Below, piece by piece: positions 1 to 12,200 of a stretch of 64,000 nt of DNA. Below the pieces are notes generated by a model, which ran no database searches, was not told the origin of the DNA, and saw only the letters and a list, made by a program, of their open reading frames with translations. The DNA comes from Phytomonas francai (Eukaryota; Euglenozoa; Kinetoplastea; Trypanosomatida; Trypanosomatidae). The stretch covers positions 1,075,366 through 1,139,365 of the forward strand of contig MJCC01000002.1 of NCBI GenBank assembly GCA_001766655.1. The letters run 5' to 3'. A program made the position numbers and the translations under genes. Position 1 is the first letter of the stretch. Every line of letters begins with the position of its first letter.

Positions 1-1616
1 TTTATGACCACTCCCTACGTCTTTGCACGCTATGTAATGCCAAGTTAGACGGGAGCTACACTGTGCACATGGGCACTGTCGAACATCAAGCACAAATGGG
101 TATTTTAGAGCGATCCATTGCACTTCTTGACACCTATTTTACGCATTTGCTCGGCTTGAAAACGAGTTTACAAACCTCCAGGCGATTTTCAACAGCGCCT
201 GAAAGATTGGATTCAGAGCTCCTATTCACACATGCCCTGGATGGCAGCAAACTTCCAAATCCTGAAGATTTCAGGAGAAATCCGGATTTACTGAAACGCT
301 ATGATTGGGTTGAGCTCCTACTTCAGCGATGGTGGCGGATGCTCAACCCAAGGTATGCAGGCGGCACATGCTCCTTTGACTTTCAGCGGATTCCCTCTTT
401 GAGCTCCGACAACTCATCCCAGCGCCTCTGGCGCCTGCGATTCCTACTCTGCCTCCTGATTCGTAAAGGGATTCTGCGAGACAGCATTCCAAGCTCCTCG
501 AAGGCGAGCTTTGCGCGTTCCAACCGCTTTGAGCGGTGCGAGATGTTAGGGGATAACCTCATCAAGGGGGTCTTTCACGACCGCCTGCGCGTGCTGTTCC
601 CGCCCTCGGAGGGTGGCCTTAGCAGGCGTCTGGCGCTGATCCAGCAGATGCTCGACAGCAACGGCGGCCTGCTCGAGCTCTACGACCACCTCCGGCTGGA
701 CGACCTGATGGGGGCCGTCCTGGCCCACAACAAGTCCAAGGCCGACGTCGTCGAGTCCCTCTTCGGCGAGCTGCAGACCTTCCTCTGGGCGAGCGCGCGG
801 CGGGAGGGCGGGGGCGACGCCCTGCCCCCCCCGGCGGCCGACCTCGTCCACCTCCGCGCGGCCGTCGCGCACGCCCTCCACGAGCTCGCCCACGTCGCGG
901 TGGGGTCGCGGGTGGAGCGGGCGCTGCGGGGCTCGCGGGCCGTCGTTCGCGCCTACGTGGAGGGGCTCGGGAAGGAGGGGGAGAGGGGGAGAAAGGAGGG
1001 GAAGGGGGCCGCGGAGGCCGCGCTCGACCGCGCGCCGTACGCGCCGCTGCCGCTGCTCACAGGGCGGCGGNNNNNNNNNNNNNNNNNNNNNNNNNNNNNN
1101 NNNNNNNNNNNNNNNNNNNNNNNNNNNNNNNNNNNNNNNNNNNNNNNNNNNNNNNNNNNNNNNNNNNNNNNNNNNNNNNNNNNNNNNNNNNNNNNNNNNN
1201 NNNNNNNNNNNNNNNNNNNNNNNNNNNNNNNNNNNNNNNNNNNNNNNNNNNNNNNNNNNNNNNNNNNNNNGGGGGCCGCCGCGGGGGCGCCGCGCGCGGA
1301 GTCGCGCCAGGACCCCCCCGACGACGCCCCGTCCCCCGCCGCGCGGCGGTACCCGCTCTGGAGCCAACACGAGGCGGGCACGCGCGCGCGCCAGATCGCG
1401 AGCGATGCGGCGCAGGTGTTTCAGCTAACCGAGGAGGAGCTGAGCGGGTTGGTCCTGCAGAAAGCACGGGAGCTGATTCAACGGACGGTACCAACGGTAG
1501 GCTTGGGGGGCGAAAAGGAGGGCGGGGGGCCTGATTTTTCCGACCAGCCACAGCGACGAGATGCATACCCTGAGCCGTGGACACTCGCCACAGTTCTGAA
1601 ATACGCCAATCTGTAA
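1..1616 (+). CDS. KREN3: RNA-editing endonuclease, RNase III type (KREN3/KREPB2-like), 5'-partial, contains gap
   Basis: This is a probable mitochondrial editosome endonuclease that would cleave pre-mRNA/guide-RNA duplexes. The frame is open from base 3 to the TAA at 1614-1616, so the gene begins upstream of the window; the GTG at 63 is internal. A U1-like C2H2 zinc finger is visible (Cys codons 24 and 33, His codons 66 and 84; CxxC...Hx5H). The RNase III signature follows, with the acidic quartet intact: E (531), E (540), D (552), then D (744) and E (753). It has the same architecture as the protein at 32745-34466. In T. brucei, KREN1-3 keep these acids while KREPB4/5 lost them; that is family knowledge. 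The KREN3 rather than KREN2 assignment rests on remembered gene order. A 200-N gap (1071-1270) interrupts the C-terminal half. The C-terminal end still resembles the paralogue's (a short TL-rich stretch before the stop), which supports the downstream frame. GC is extreme around the gap. Confidence 0.7.
   Translation, partial: YDHSLRLCTLCNAKLDGSYTVHMGTVEHQAQMGILERSIALLDTYFTHLLGLKTSLQTSRRFSTAPERLDSELLFTHALDGSKLPNPEDFRRNPDLLKRYDWVELLLQRWWRMLNPRYAGGTCSFDFQRIPSLSSDNSSQRLWRLRFLLCLLIRKGILRDSIPSSSKASFARSNRFERCEMLGDNLIKGVFHDRLRVLFPPSEGGLSRRLALIQQMLDSNGGLLELYDHLRLDDLMGAVLAHNKSKADVVESLFGELQTFLWASARREGGGDALPPPAADLVHLRAAVAHALHELAHVAVGSRVERALRGSRAVVRAYVEGLGKEGERGRKEGKGAAEAALDRAPYAPLPLLTGRRXXXXXXXXXXXXXXXXXXXXXXXXXXXXXXXXXXXXXXXXXXXXXXXXXXXXXXXXXXXXXXXXXXXGAAAGAPRAESRQDPPDDAPSPAARRYPLWSQHEAGTRARQIASDAAQVFQLTEEELSGLVLQKARELIQRTVPTVGLGGEKEGGGPDFSDQPQRRDAYPEPWTLATVLKYANL
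1071..1270. other. Assembly gap of 200 N
   Basis: A run of exactly 200 N lies inside the KREN3-like gene. Flanks are extremely GC-rich, with G runs and CG-rich triplets on both sides, so the gap probably reflects sequencing or assembly failure through a GC-rich segment. The true length is unknown. The downstream frame matches the upstream frame only if the real length is congruent to 2 modulo 3, as the placeholder happens to be. Confidence 0.98.
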
Positions 1617-1973
1617 AGTTGAGAGAAAACATATTTTTAGGAGTCTTATGGCGTCGTCGACCGCGTTTTTGTCAACATTATTCGTTGAGGTGCAACGGGT
1701 TTTGATCTTTTTTTTTTTTCAACTCAAGTGAAAGCGCTTCCCCTCCCCTTTTTATATTTCTTTAGTCATCCAAGTTGTGCATAAATATATTCATACAAGT
1801 CGATTCTTTCGTTCTATTTTCATTTTTTTTCTAATACTTCAGATCCCCTCCCCCTCCCCCTTAACAGCCCTCTATCAAGCTTCCGTTATACGCTAAATTT
1901 TAAATATATATATATATATACACAGTCATACAAACATCCGCATGCATATAGTGAGGGGAGATTGCTTTCACAA
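1617..1973 (+). other. Intergenic spacer with polypyrimidine tracts
   Basis: AT-rich spacer between the KREN3-like gene and the small secreted-type ORF. It holds a T12-13 tract near 1708-1721 followed by CAACTCAAG, further C/T-rich stretches (1739-1765 and 1843-1860), and an AT dinucleotide run at 1904-1920. These are candidate trans-splice/polyadenylation signals. No RNA gene is visible. Confidence 0.6.
1904..1920. repeat. (AT)n microsatellite
   Basis: Uninterrupted alternating AT run in the spacer upstream of the 1974 ORF. It is one of at least six such runs in spacers of this window. Confidence 0.9.
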
Positions 1974-2327
1974 ATGTGGCAAACGTTAAGGTTCTTATGT
2001 TTGGTCTTTTTAATGGTTTCCTGTGTTTCCTTATCTGTATCATCCAGCTTAACAGGGCGAAAAGCAATATGTGGAACGGACACTGACTGCGTCGGTGTGC
2101 GCACCAAGAGCAACATTCTCATGATTCTGGATGGCCTCGATATTCAAAAGTGCACCCCATCAGACGTTGTGAACCGTTTGCCAAGTTGGTTTGGACCGAA
2201 ACGCGACCGGCCGATGATCCTGAAGCAAAGAAAAGTCGTTTTAGAAAAGAGTGTGCCTCTAGCACAACAAGGAGTTGTGTTAGGTGAAACACTAGATCTT
2301 CGGTACGCAGACAATGACGATCTGTAA
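1974..2327 (+). CDS. Small hypothetical protein with N-terminal hydrophobic signal/anchor
   Basis: 117-aa protein, not recognised. The ATG at 1974 is preferred over an in-frame TTG at 1962. Residues 1-30 form a hydrophobic segment (TLRFLCLVFLMVSCVSL then a Ser-rich stretch), which looks like a cleavable signal peptide or signal anchor. The rest is soluble and contains a C-GTDTD-C pair and a basic KQRK patch, and ends in an acidic DNDDL. The C-terminal 50 residues have a faint ubiquitin-like alternation of hydrophobic strands, but this is too weak to call. It sits 169 bp before RPS18 in the same transcription unit. The intact frame, position and reasonable codon use suggest a real gene; the function is unknown. 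Confidence 0.5.
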   Translation: MWQTLRFLCLVFLMVSCVSLSVSSSLTGRKAICGTDTDCVGVRTKSNILMILDGLDIQKCTPSDVVNRLPSWFGPKRDRPMILKQRKVVLEKSVPLAQQGVVLGETLDLRYADNDDL

Positions 2328-2434
2328 GCGTTATCTCACTCGGTTCATATTTTTCATTTTCTTTTGTTCTCTGGCTGCAGATGTAATGTTTCTTAAAAAC
2401 GAAAATAATCACGGAGCATTTGCTTTATGTGTAC

Positions 2435-2487
2435 TATTTCCTTTCTTCTTTTGCTTCTTCATTTTAACATACTTATCAAATTATCAG
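2435..2487 (+). promoter_or_regulatory. Predicted trans-splice acceptor for RPS18
   Basis: A T/C-rich tract (about 2435-2465) is followed by the first downstream AG at 2486-2487, only 9 nt before the RPS18 ATG at 2497. This fits a spliced-leader acceptor with a very short 5' UTR. It also argues against the longer in-frame ORF that opens at 2314. Confidence 0.6.
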
Positions 2488-2496
2488 TTTGTGAAC

Positions 2497-2958
2497 ATGT
2501 CCCTTCAGATTCAGCCCGAATACTTCCAGCACATCGTGCGTCTCCTCAACACCAACATTGAGGGCAAGCGCAAGATCCCCTTTGCGCTGCGCATGGTAAA
2601 GGGTGTGGGTATTCGCTTTGCCTACATTATCTGCAAGAAGACCGGTATTGATGTGGAGCGTCGCGCTGGCACCTTGACCTCCGAGGAGCTCGAGAAAATC
2701 GCGGAGGTGATCTCGGACCCATCCAAGTTCAAGATCCCTGACTGGTTCCTGAACCGTCAGCGGGACCCTAAGACTGGCAAGACGGAGCACCTGTCCAGCT
2801 CGATGGTGGCCACTCGCCTGCATGAGGATCTTGAGCGGCTGAAGAAGATCCGCTCAAACCGCGGTGTACGCCACGCCTATGGGCTGCGCGTTCGCGGTCA
2901 GCACACCTGCACCTCAGGCCGCCACGGTAAGACGGTTGGCGTTTCCCGCACTAAGTAG
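2497..2958 (+). CDS. RPS18: 40S ribosomal protein S18 (uS13)
   Basis: 153-aa small-subunit ribosomal protein of the uS13 family, located in the 40S head and contacting the P-site region and the 60S subunit. The start MSLQIQPEYF with full-length collinearity to eukaryotic S18 is diagnostic. The family's RLLNTNIEGKRKIPFALRMVKGVG motif region follows, and the C-terminal RGVRHAYGLRVRGQHT...GRHGKTVGVS signature is complete. The frame stays open upstream to 2314, but that extension is hydrophobic, AT-rich and lies before the predicted splice acceptor, so the ATG at 2497 is chosen. Codons are GC-ending, as expected for a highly expressed gene and unlike the flanking spacers. Confidence 0.97.
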   Translation: MSLQIQPEYFQHIVRLLNTNIEGKRKIPFALRMVKGVGIRFAYIICKKTGIDVERRAGTLTSEELEKIAEVISDPSKFKIPDWFLNRQRDPKTGKTEHLSSSMVATRLHEDLERLKKIRSNRGVRHAYGLRVRGQHTCTSGRHGKTVGVSRTK

Positions 2959-3256
2959 GGGAATTCAGAACTTGTATTATCAATTATACTATTTTACGAT
3001 AAATATCGAACAGAGCAACAGCGGGTGTTCTATATTTGTGCTCTATTGCGATTTCAGTAGCTAAGTGAATTTGCTGGTGTGCTTTGTATTCCTCAATTTT
3101 CTTCTCTCTTCGGTTCACACTTTTCATTCTTTAGAATTCCAAAAAGAGCTTTCGTATTAGAGGTTTCGCTCTTCCTTCTCTTAGTTATTGTTAAGTTTGC
3201 CTACTAGCCGTTAGAACTTCGTTTGCTTCTTTCTTTATCGCGCCAGGAGCCCTTTA

Positions 3257-6200
3257 ATGTCGATATCCACACAGGAGTTTATTGCCTTGCGGCGAGCACG
3301 ATTGAAAAAACAGGATGATGAGGAGAAGCAGAAACGAAAAAAGGATGTATTTACTGGCGACAACCAATACAACCCTTCGGTCGTTCAGTTGGAAAATGGC
3401 TTTTCATCCCGTACACACACATACCCCCCTGCCTCGCCCGAGGAGTTTGCTGTGGAGGGCTTGACGCGGTCGAAGATGGATAGGACCGTCGTTGCGGTAC
3501 AACCATTGGCCCCGGAGATTACGCCCAAGGTCATGGCGACCCGAGACGCGATTCAAGGAGAGCTTACCTTTGAGGAACTAGCACGGCGAAAACGCACGCG
3601 TTATGATTCGTGTCCCTCCTTGGAGAAGCTCCTAGCGGACAGGGGTGTTCGAATGAACACCGAAGACGATTCAACCGATGGCAACGCCTGTCGTTACTAC
3701 ACTTTGCTCCCCTTAGAGGCGTTTGATGATACCATGTTTGAAGAATTTTCCCTCTCTGAGTGGGAAAAACGTATTAAAGAAAACAAAGGCATGCCGTGCC
3801 GCGCCCTTTATATGCATGCCGGAAATGGAATCTGGGTCAGAGCACGTGCCGTGGGCTGTGATGTGGCTTCGGGAAATTTCACACTGAAGATTGATCCTGA
3901 AAACAGTCAAAAGGGTCTCCCTTCTTCCTTATTATTACCACGTATCCGTGTGTGTTTTGACGCTGAAAACCCAGTCACTTTCGCTGAGCGTTTTTCCTCT
4001 GCCAATCATCGCCGCCAGCATGCAGAAGATGTTCTACGGGCAGGGCTTTATGTTGAGTCCGTCCCGCCAGATGAGTACCAAACACTAGATTCCGAGGTGC
4101 AGTCACGCATTAAGAAGCTCGCAATAAGCACGCTGGCGCTTGTCCAGGGGGAGAATCTTCTAGAGATCCAATCCCTAGCCGAGGAGGTTCGCATTGACTA
4201 CTGTCGCTGCATGAACGCGGATCTCCTTCGCAACTTTTCACAATCCAGTGCCTTTTCCAACTTGTCATTCCTGAAGCGATTAGAGCCGAAGAGGGAGGTG
4301 GTCCCTATATACGGCGTGGCACCGCCCTCTGGCGATGAAACCCGCCTGGCGAAGATCATTCAGTCCTTCCAGCAAAAATCGTTCCTTGCCTGCAAGCCGA
4401 CCCCTTCCTTTGTCTGCCGCCAGGTGCGCGAGTGCCACGAGAGGCTCTTGTCGCATCCGATTTTCGTGCTCGGCGCCAAACTCGAAAGCCAGCGGCCGAT
4501 CGTGCCTACTAACTTCGACGAGGTCCAGACCTCCGCGGTGCGCAACAGCGCGCGATTCTTGCGCGAAAAGTGGTCGAGTGTAATTCTATCCAACGTAAAA
4601 GAGGCTTTTGGGAATTTCAACAGGGATGAGGAAGTGCACTTGAAATTTATCAATGAGGAGGATTACAAGGGCACCAAAACGGAGCGTTTTATGCGAATGC
4701 TGAACTGTGAAATGCAGGACACCTTGATCCACTTTCTCAACTATAACATCGAGGCCTTCACTCGATTCATCGAAGATACCGGAAATTACAGCTTGAAGAT
4801 TCGCAGTATCAACGATGTTGAGTTGACAGAGGACGATTATCCCGCATCCACCGAGCCTTTCGGATGGAATACGACCGTTTCGCAATTGTTTTTGAAAAAA
4901 CCATTGTACCGGCCCGCGCCGCTTTTCCGAGTTTCTATTATAGGCGACCGAAATATGTACACAACCGCGAAAGGGCTGCAAGTGTATAGTAAAACAACTA
5001 GCCCAAAATACGTCTTACATGAAGGACTAAGCGGCATCCCTGAAGCATTGCAGCTGATTCCCTCCGCAAATTTGTCCGAGGCGTGTTCGTCGATCAGTTA
5101 CGCTGTTTCTATCGATGAAATACGCTTGATTATTCACGGGATCGTCAAGCGCTGCCTTTCCGCGCACGGCGACTTTCGCACGGTCGAGCGCAGTCTTTTT
5201 GGTTTCCTGCAGGATCAAAACTTTGCAACGTTGCAGTCTCTGAGCATAAAGGACACGTTTGTGGAGTCCTGCCTTGGGCGAATCGACCGGGTCCTCGAGC
5301 GAGTGGCGGAGATCCTGCGTCAGTACCTAGCCACCTTCAAGGGCTTTGAGGATTTGGCCGACTTAGATGTTCGGGCATATATGGAGGAATTTAAGGAGCG
5401 CTTCCCACGAACGAAGGGAATTGAGGATGAAATCAAGAGCTTTATGCACCGACAAGAGGAGATCCAAAAGAATATACCTGCCGAAAAGGACTTGGGTATG
5501 GTGCTTGTTGATTGCCTCGAGTTAAAGCTACAGCTAACTTCCAAGTGTAACCAAGTCGTCACGAGTGTGCTGTCTTTACTGACCAATCGCGCTGTTCAGA
5601 AAGGGGACAGTATCGACGCTAAGTTCACCGAGCTTCAAAATATTCTTCATAAACCAACGGAGACTCCTGAAGAAGTTGTGGCGGCGAGGGAGTTTATCAA
5701 GAGTATTCCCGAGCAACTGTCTGACATTCAGCTCATGATTGAGGAGACCCGTGAAATTCACGACCTGCTTCATTTATTCCACCATAGCCTCCCAGAGGAG
5801 GAGTTTAGCAAGAAGTGGCGTATATTTGGCTGGCCCTCACAGCTGGACGACGAGATCAACCAGCGCACACAGGAGCTACAGGAGACGAAGCGCTACATGA
5901 CAGCCTCCATGCATCGCGCGCAGAAGCTCTTCGCGACTGAGGTGGAGTCCGTTCAGATGATTGTGCAGCAGTACTACCTTCACTCCAGCCTCTCCAAGCT
6001 CAACGAAACCGCCAATGATGTGCGCTCAGTGCTGGAAAAAATACAAACGTTGCGTACCCAGTCGAATACCTTTAATCTTCACGAAAACCTCTTCAATCTG
6101 GAACGGACCGATTATTCAGCGGTGCATCAGCTGTCATCGGACTTCGAGCCCTATGCTTTGCTGTGGTTGACCATCGAAAACTGGCATAACGCGATGCAAA

Positions 6201-9200
6201 CATGGTATAGTATCCCTTTTACCGAACTCGATGCCGAGGCGATAGAGAAACAAGTGGCAGAAAATTTTAAGGCAATGGTTCGATGCACCACGGATCCTCG
6301 CCTCACGCCAGATCTCATCGATATCGTGGAGCGCACGTTGCTTTCAATTGAGGAGTTTAAACCATTGGTGCCGACCATCACCTTCCTACGCGCGCGTGGC
6401 ATGTATGATCGCCACTGGGATCAGCTCTCAAAGGAAATCGGAAAAGATATCCGGCCAGGTGTTACCCTCAATAACCTTTCGGACATCATCACACTGCGCC
6501 TTCAGGATTATGAAGATATCACGATGCGCATCTCTGAGGTTGCGTCGCGTGAGTATCAGATCGAGCTTTCGTTGAAGAAGATGAAGGAGCAATGGGAAAC
6601 TCTCTCCCTAAACCCCAAGCCGCACAAGGGCACTGGATGCTTCATCATCACCAAGGAGGTCACCGATGAGACACAGGAAACCCTAGACGATCACACCTTC
6701 ATCACGCAGTCTCTCAGCTTCTCACCATTCAAAAAGCTCTTCGAGGAGGACATTCAAGAATGGGAAGGGTCTCTGCGGGTTGTGCAGAGTGTCCTCGACG
6801 AATGGATTAATTGCCAAAAAGCATGGTTGCACTTGGAGCCCATATTTCAATCCGAGGACATTTCGCGCCAGATTCCGCAGGAGTTTAAGCGATTTCAGCA
6901 AGTGAACAAGAACTGGACTTTCTTGACAAACAGGGCCCATGATATCAACGTTACGATGAAATTCTGCCAAACCACAGATCGTTGTCTGGAGTTGTTGCGA
7001 GAGTGCAACTCGCTTCTTGAGCTCGTAGGGCGAGGGCTTAACCAATACTTGGAGAACAAACGTGCCTCGTTTGCACGCTTCTACTTCCTGTCCGATGACG
7101 AGCTGCTGATGATCCTCTCGGTGGCAAAGGATCCACAAAAATTGCAGCCGCAGTTCCGTAAGCTTTTTGAGAATATCGCTAAGCTTAATATGCGTGGCGA
7201 GGAAAATGAGATGTTTGGAATGTATTCTCACATGGATGAATACATACCCTTTCACCAACCCGTTTTGCCAAGAAAGTACGTGGAGAATTGGCTCACCGAG
7301 GTCGAGAACATGATGAAGCTTTCAATACGCATGCAACTAGAAAAGGGTCTCAATGATTTCAACGTAATGGATCGCAAAAATTTTGTTACCAGTTTGCCTG
7401 GTCAGATCGTCATAGCTGTAAATCAAATTATGTGGACATACGAGTGTGAAAATTCCTTGACAACGCATGGCTCCTTAGAACCCTACGCCCCCAAGGCACA
7501 GGAAAACCTCCAGTTGTTAATTGAAACCGTGCGCCAGCCGTTATCTAATCTTCAACGTATGAACCTTAGTGGCCTCATCACAATTGAGGTGCATGCCCGG
7601 GATATTGTTGATAGTCTAGTCCAGGATAAGGTCACTAGTATATACGATTTTGAGTGGATCTCGCAGCTGCGTAGTTATTGGATAAACAATGATTACTATC
7701 TGCGGCAGGTCGAGGCGCAGTTTCGCTACGGGCACGAATACCTTGGCAATAGTACGCGTCTTGTGATTACGCCGCTGACGGATCGTATTTACCTCACACT
7801 GACGGGAGCCATGCATATGTTCCTCGGTGGCGCGCCTGCCGGCCCTGCTGGAACCGGCAAAACCGAGACGGTCAAGGATCTAGCGAAGGCGGTAGCCAAA
7901 CAGTGTGTTGTGTTTAATTGTCAAGAGGGCATGACGTACGCATCGATGGGTAAGTTCTTTAAAGGGCTTGCCCAGTCTGGCGCATGGGCCTGCTTCGATG
8001 AGTTCAACCGTATCGATGTCGAGGTACTGTCCGTGGTAGCACAGCAAGTTTCTTCGCTGCAGGCGGCGGCGCGGTCGAAGCAGTACCGTATCCCTTTCGA
8101 AGGAACCGAGATAGTTGTTGACCCAACCCACGCCGTTTTTATCACTATGAACCCCGGCTACGCTGGGCGAACGGAGCTTCCGGATAACCTCAAGGTTCTC
8201 TTCCGCCCTGTTGCCTGCATGGTACCAGACTACGCGATGATCGCCGAGATTCGACTCTTTTCTTCCGGCTACTCCGATTCCCGGAAGCTCGCTCAAAAGA
8301 TGGTAGCTACCTTCAGGCTGAGCTCAGAACAGTTGTCCACGCAGGATCACTACGACTTTGGTATGCGCGCGGTCAACACCGTCATCTCTGCCGCCGCTCT
8401 CATGAAGCGGGAGTACCCGAACGATCCCGAGAACGAGTTGTTGCTTCGTGCACTTCGCAGCTCAAACGCTCCAAAGTTTCTCGACACCGATTTGCTTCTT
8501 TTTAACGGCATCGTCTCAGATTTGTTCCCGGGTGTGCAGGTACCACCGATGGACTACGGCGAATTCATGAATGTTTTATCAGAAAAAGCCATAGAGCGGC
8601 ACCTGCAGCCCACCGGCGTGTTCATAAGAAAGTGCATTGAAATGCACGAGATGATTATCTTGCGCCACGGTCAAATGATCGTCGGCCCCACGATGGGCGG
8701 CAAGACGAGCGCCACACAGGTCCTCCAAAGTGCCATGACGAAGCTGCGAAAGGAGATGAACAACACGCGCTTTGCCGAGGTGAAGACGTACGCCCTCAAT
8801 CCTAAGGCCATCACGATGTCGCAGCTGTACGGCAGGTTTGACATGGTGACCGGGGAGTGGCACGACGGCCTCGTCGGGGAGATATTCCGGACCGTGGCGC
8901 GCGACTGCACCGACGCGCGACAGTGGATCATCTTCGACGGCCCGGTGGACGCCCTTTGGATCGAGTCCATGAACACGGTTCTCGACGATAACAAGAAGCT
9001 GTGCCTTATATCAGGCGAAATCATTGCAATGACACCGCATATGAACTGTTGGTTTGAAGTTGAGGACCTCGCGGTGGCCTCGCCTGCCACGGTCTCACGC
9101 GCAGGTATGATTTATATGGAACCTACCACGTGCGTCGGCATCACAAACCTTGTGCGCAGCTGGCAAATGTATCGCCTGCCGTCTACCATGGATCCCTACA

Positions 9201-12200
9201 AGGAACACCTCCAGACGCTCTGCGAGCAGCTCTTCCCTGTGCTTATTCACTTTGTTCAGACACAAGTCGTTGAGTATAGCACTTCGGTATGGACAAACCT
9301 GGTCGCTTCCTGTTTTAACATCTTTGCGGCATTGTTGGTTCCATTCACGCCCACACGCACGTACGAAGTTCCACAAGAAAAGCTTGACATATTAAAGGAT
9401 GTATACCTGGACTTTTTAGTCTTCTCGATTGTTTGGTCCTTTGGTGCCACAGGCGATGGGGTAAGTTGTAAGCGTTTTGACAAGTTTCTGCGCAATGAGC
9501 TTCGCCAGCGTGACGTAGCAGTCGACCTTCCGGTTATTGACTGTCTGCAAAACTATGAATTCATCCCCGAAGAGCGGAGCTGGATTCCATGGACTGACCG
9601 CTTGCCGCCCTTCACAACTAAGGTTACGCAGGCAAACATTTCGGATATCATTGTACTTACCGCAGACCAGGCGCGCTACAAGTATATCAACCGGCTACTC
9701 CTCAAGAATTCCTACAACACCCTATGCTGCGGCCCCACCGGAACAGGTAAGACAGTGCTTCTACAGCAGCTGCTCATGAATGAGATGCCAAAGGAGTTTA
9801 CCCCCATCTTTTTCACCTTCTCCGCTCGTACGAGTGCCAACCAAACTCAAGACCTTATCTTCTCCAAGTTCGAGGTACGGCGTCGTGCTTCCCCGCAGAT
9901 TTGGGGTGCTCCTCTCAACAAAAAGATTGTCGTTTTTATAGATGACATGAACATGCCCATGAAGGAGCAATACGGCGCGCAGCCTCCGATTGAGATTTTA
10001 CGCCAGTACATGGACTATCACGGCTGGTATGACCGCGTCACACGCGAGTTCTTCAACATTGTGGATGTCATTTTTGTTGGCTCCATGGGACCTCCCGGCG
10101 GTGGTCGGAATCATGTTAGCAATCGGTTTCTCCGCCATTTCAACCAAATTGCCTTTCCTGATATTGACGATCGAAATATGAAGCGCATCTTTGTTACGTT
10201 GATGGAAAACTACTTTTTGCCCTTCCCAGAGGACATCCGTTCAAAGGTACAAACCATAGCCGACGCCTCTATCGCGGTGTTCAACCTGGTGGTCAAGGAG
10301 CTACGTCCAACACCTGTGCATCCTCACTATCTTTTCAATCTGCGAGACCTGTCAAGGGTTATCACCGGTATGGCCAACGCCACCCCAGAGTCTGTTCCGA
10401 ACACACACGCGCTAATACGTTTGTGGTTGCATGAGGAAATGCGGACCTTCAGAGATCGACTCATTAACGATAAGGACCGAGAATGGTTTGACCAGCTGCT
10501 ACAGAACCAAGTAAAAAGGCACTTCAAGGTCACTCTTCAGGATGTCATTATGCCCTCATCGGGGAGTCCGCCCTCTGCGCTTTCTGATTTGCTTTTTGTT
10601 GATTTCATTAGCTCCCAGAATTCAAAGGCGCCTGTCTATAACCAGGTCGAGGATTACGGCGCATTGGTGAAGGAACTGGAGAAGCGATTTGCGGAGTATA
10701 ATCAACATTCCACGACTCACAAGCTCAATATCGTTCTTTTTACTGTTGCGGTACATCATCTTTGTCGCATCATTCGAGTGATTCGGAAGTTCAACGGCCA
10801 CGTTTTCCTCTTAGGTGTTGGTGGCTCCGGCCGCCAATCGCTTTCGCGGTTGGCCGCTTATGTCGCGGACTACGATCTTTTCCATGTCGAAATTTCTAAA
10901 GGCTACACCATGAACATGTGGCAGGAAGACATTAAGAATATGTTGCGCTCGGTTGGTCTTCACAAGAAACAGGTTCTTTTTCTCTTTACCGACACTCAAA
11001 TTGTGCACGAGTCCATGCTTGAGGACGTCAACAACCTTCTTAACTCTTGTGAAATTCCAAATCTGTTTGTCGGTCAAGAGTTTGAGGATTTGCTCAACGC
11101 TATGAAGCCTATATGCATTGCAGAGAATCTCTCCTTAGATAAGATCAGTATGTATTCGCGTTTCGTCCGCAACTGTCGCGGCAACTTGCATATTTCACTC
11201 TGCATGTCCCCCCTGGGCGAGACGTTCCGCAACCGTCTACGCATGTTCCCCGCGCTGGTGAGCTGCTGCACCATTGACTGGTTTGAAGCCTGGCCTCACC
11301 AGGCGCTGCACAGTGTCGCGCGTAGCTTCCTATCCCCGATGCCACTCCTGCGAGGCGACGATGCTGAGATTGAAAAGTGTACAGAGATTTGTGTTTCTAT
11401 TCATCAAAGTGTGGAGAAAATGTCTCAGCGTTTCTTGGCTGAGGCCCGTCGCTACAACTACGTCACTCCGACCTCCTTCCTTGAGGTGCTCAAGATGTTC
11501 TCCACCTTGATGGAATCTCAGACGGAAGCAGATCAGACTAATCAGAGCCGATTTAGAAATGGTCTAAGCAAGCTGCGTGAGACGGAGGAAGCTGTCGCGA
11601 AAATGCAGCAAACCTTGGCCGAGAAGCAGCCCATTTTGATTGAAAAAAGTGAGTCTATCAAGGCGTTGGTGCAGGAAATAGAGGAGCAGACTGCGTCAGC
11701 CGAAGAGTCTAAGATAGAATCCCAGAAGACACGTGAGACTGTTGCTGGTGTGCAGGCCGAATGCGCCGCGATTGAGCAACAGGCACAAGAAAAGCTATCA
11801 GAGGCCCTACCTGAACTTGACAGGGCCTTGGAAACCCTTAAAAATTTAAAGTCTTCGCAGATCACGGAAGTGGCAGGGTACAAGGCGCCCACACAGGGCG
11901 TTGTTATGACCATGCAAGGCATATGCATTCTTTTCCAGATTAAGCCTGTCATGAAGCCCGTTACGCCGATGGAAAAAAAACCTGATTACTGGGCGACTGC
12001 CAAGGAGCAGCTGTTGAATAACCCCAACGCCCTCCTGCAGCGCCTTATCAACTACGACAAGGAGCATATCCCTGGGAATCTTATTCAGGCCGTGCGACCT
12101 CTGGTTACCTCCGAAGATTTCACGCCCAAGAAAATTGCAGGAGCGAGCCAGGCGTGCGCGGCTATGTGTCAGTGGACGCACGCTATGGTTCGTTTTTACG

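Noticed and set aside
546..1370. Minus-strand ORFs overlapping the KREN3-like gene and the N gap (also 953-1381 and 1057-1632)
   Set aside because: They depend on N codons and on GC-rich lack of stops opposite a recognised gene; all other genes are on the + strand.
1974..2327. Ubiquitin-like fold in the 117-aa protein
   Set aside because: Only a loose hydrophobic alternation; no Ile44-type patch or C-terminal GG and a signal peptide argues against it.
2314..2496. N-terminal extension of RPS18
   Set aside because: Hydrophobic, AT-rich, upstream of the polypyrimidine tract and splice AG; S18 proteins begin at MSLQIQPEYF.
10815..10841. AAA4 P-loop of the dynein has Arg where Lys is expected
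   Set aside because: GVGGSGRQS is the usual form in axonemal dyneins, so not a defect.
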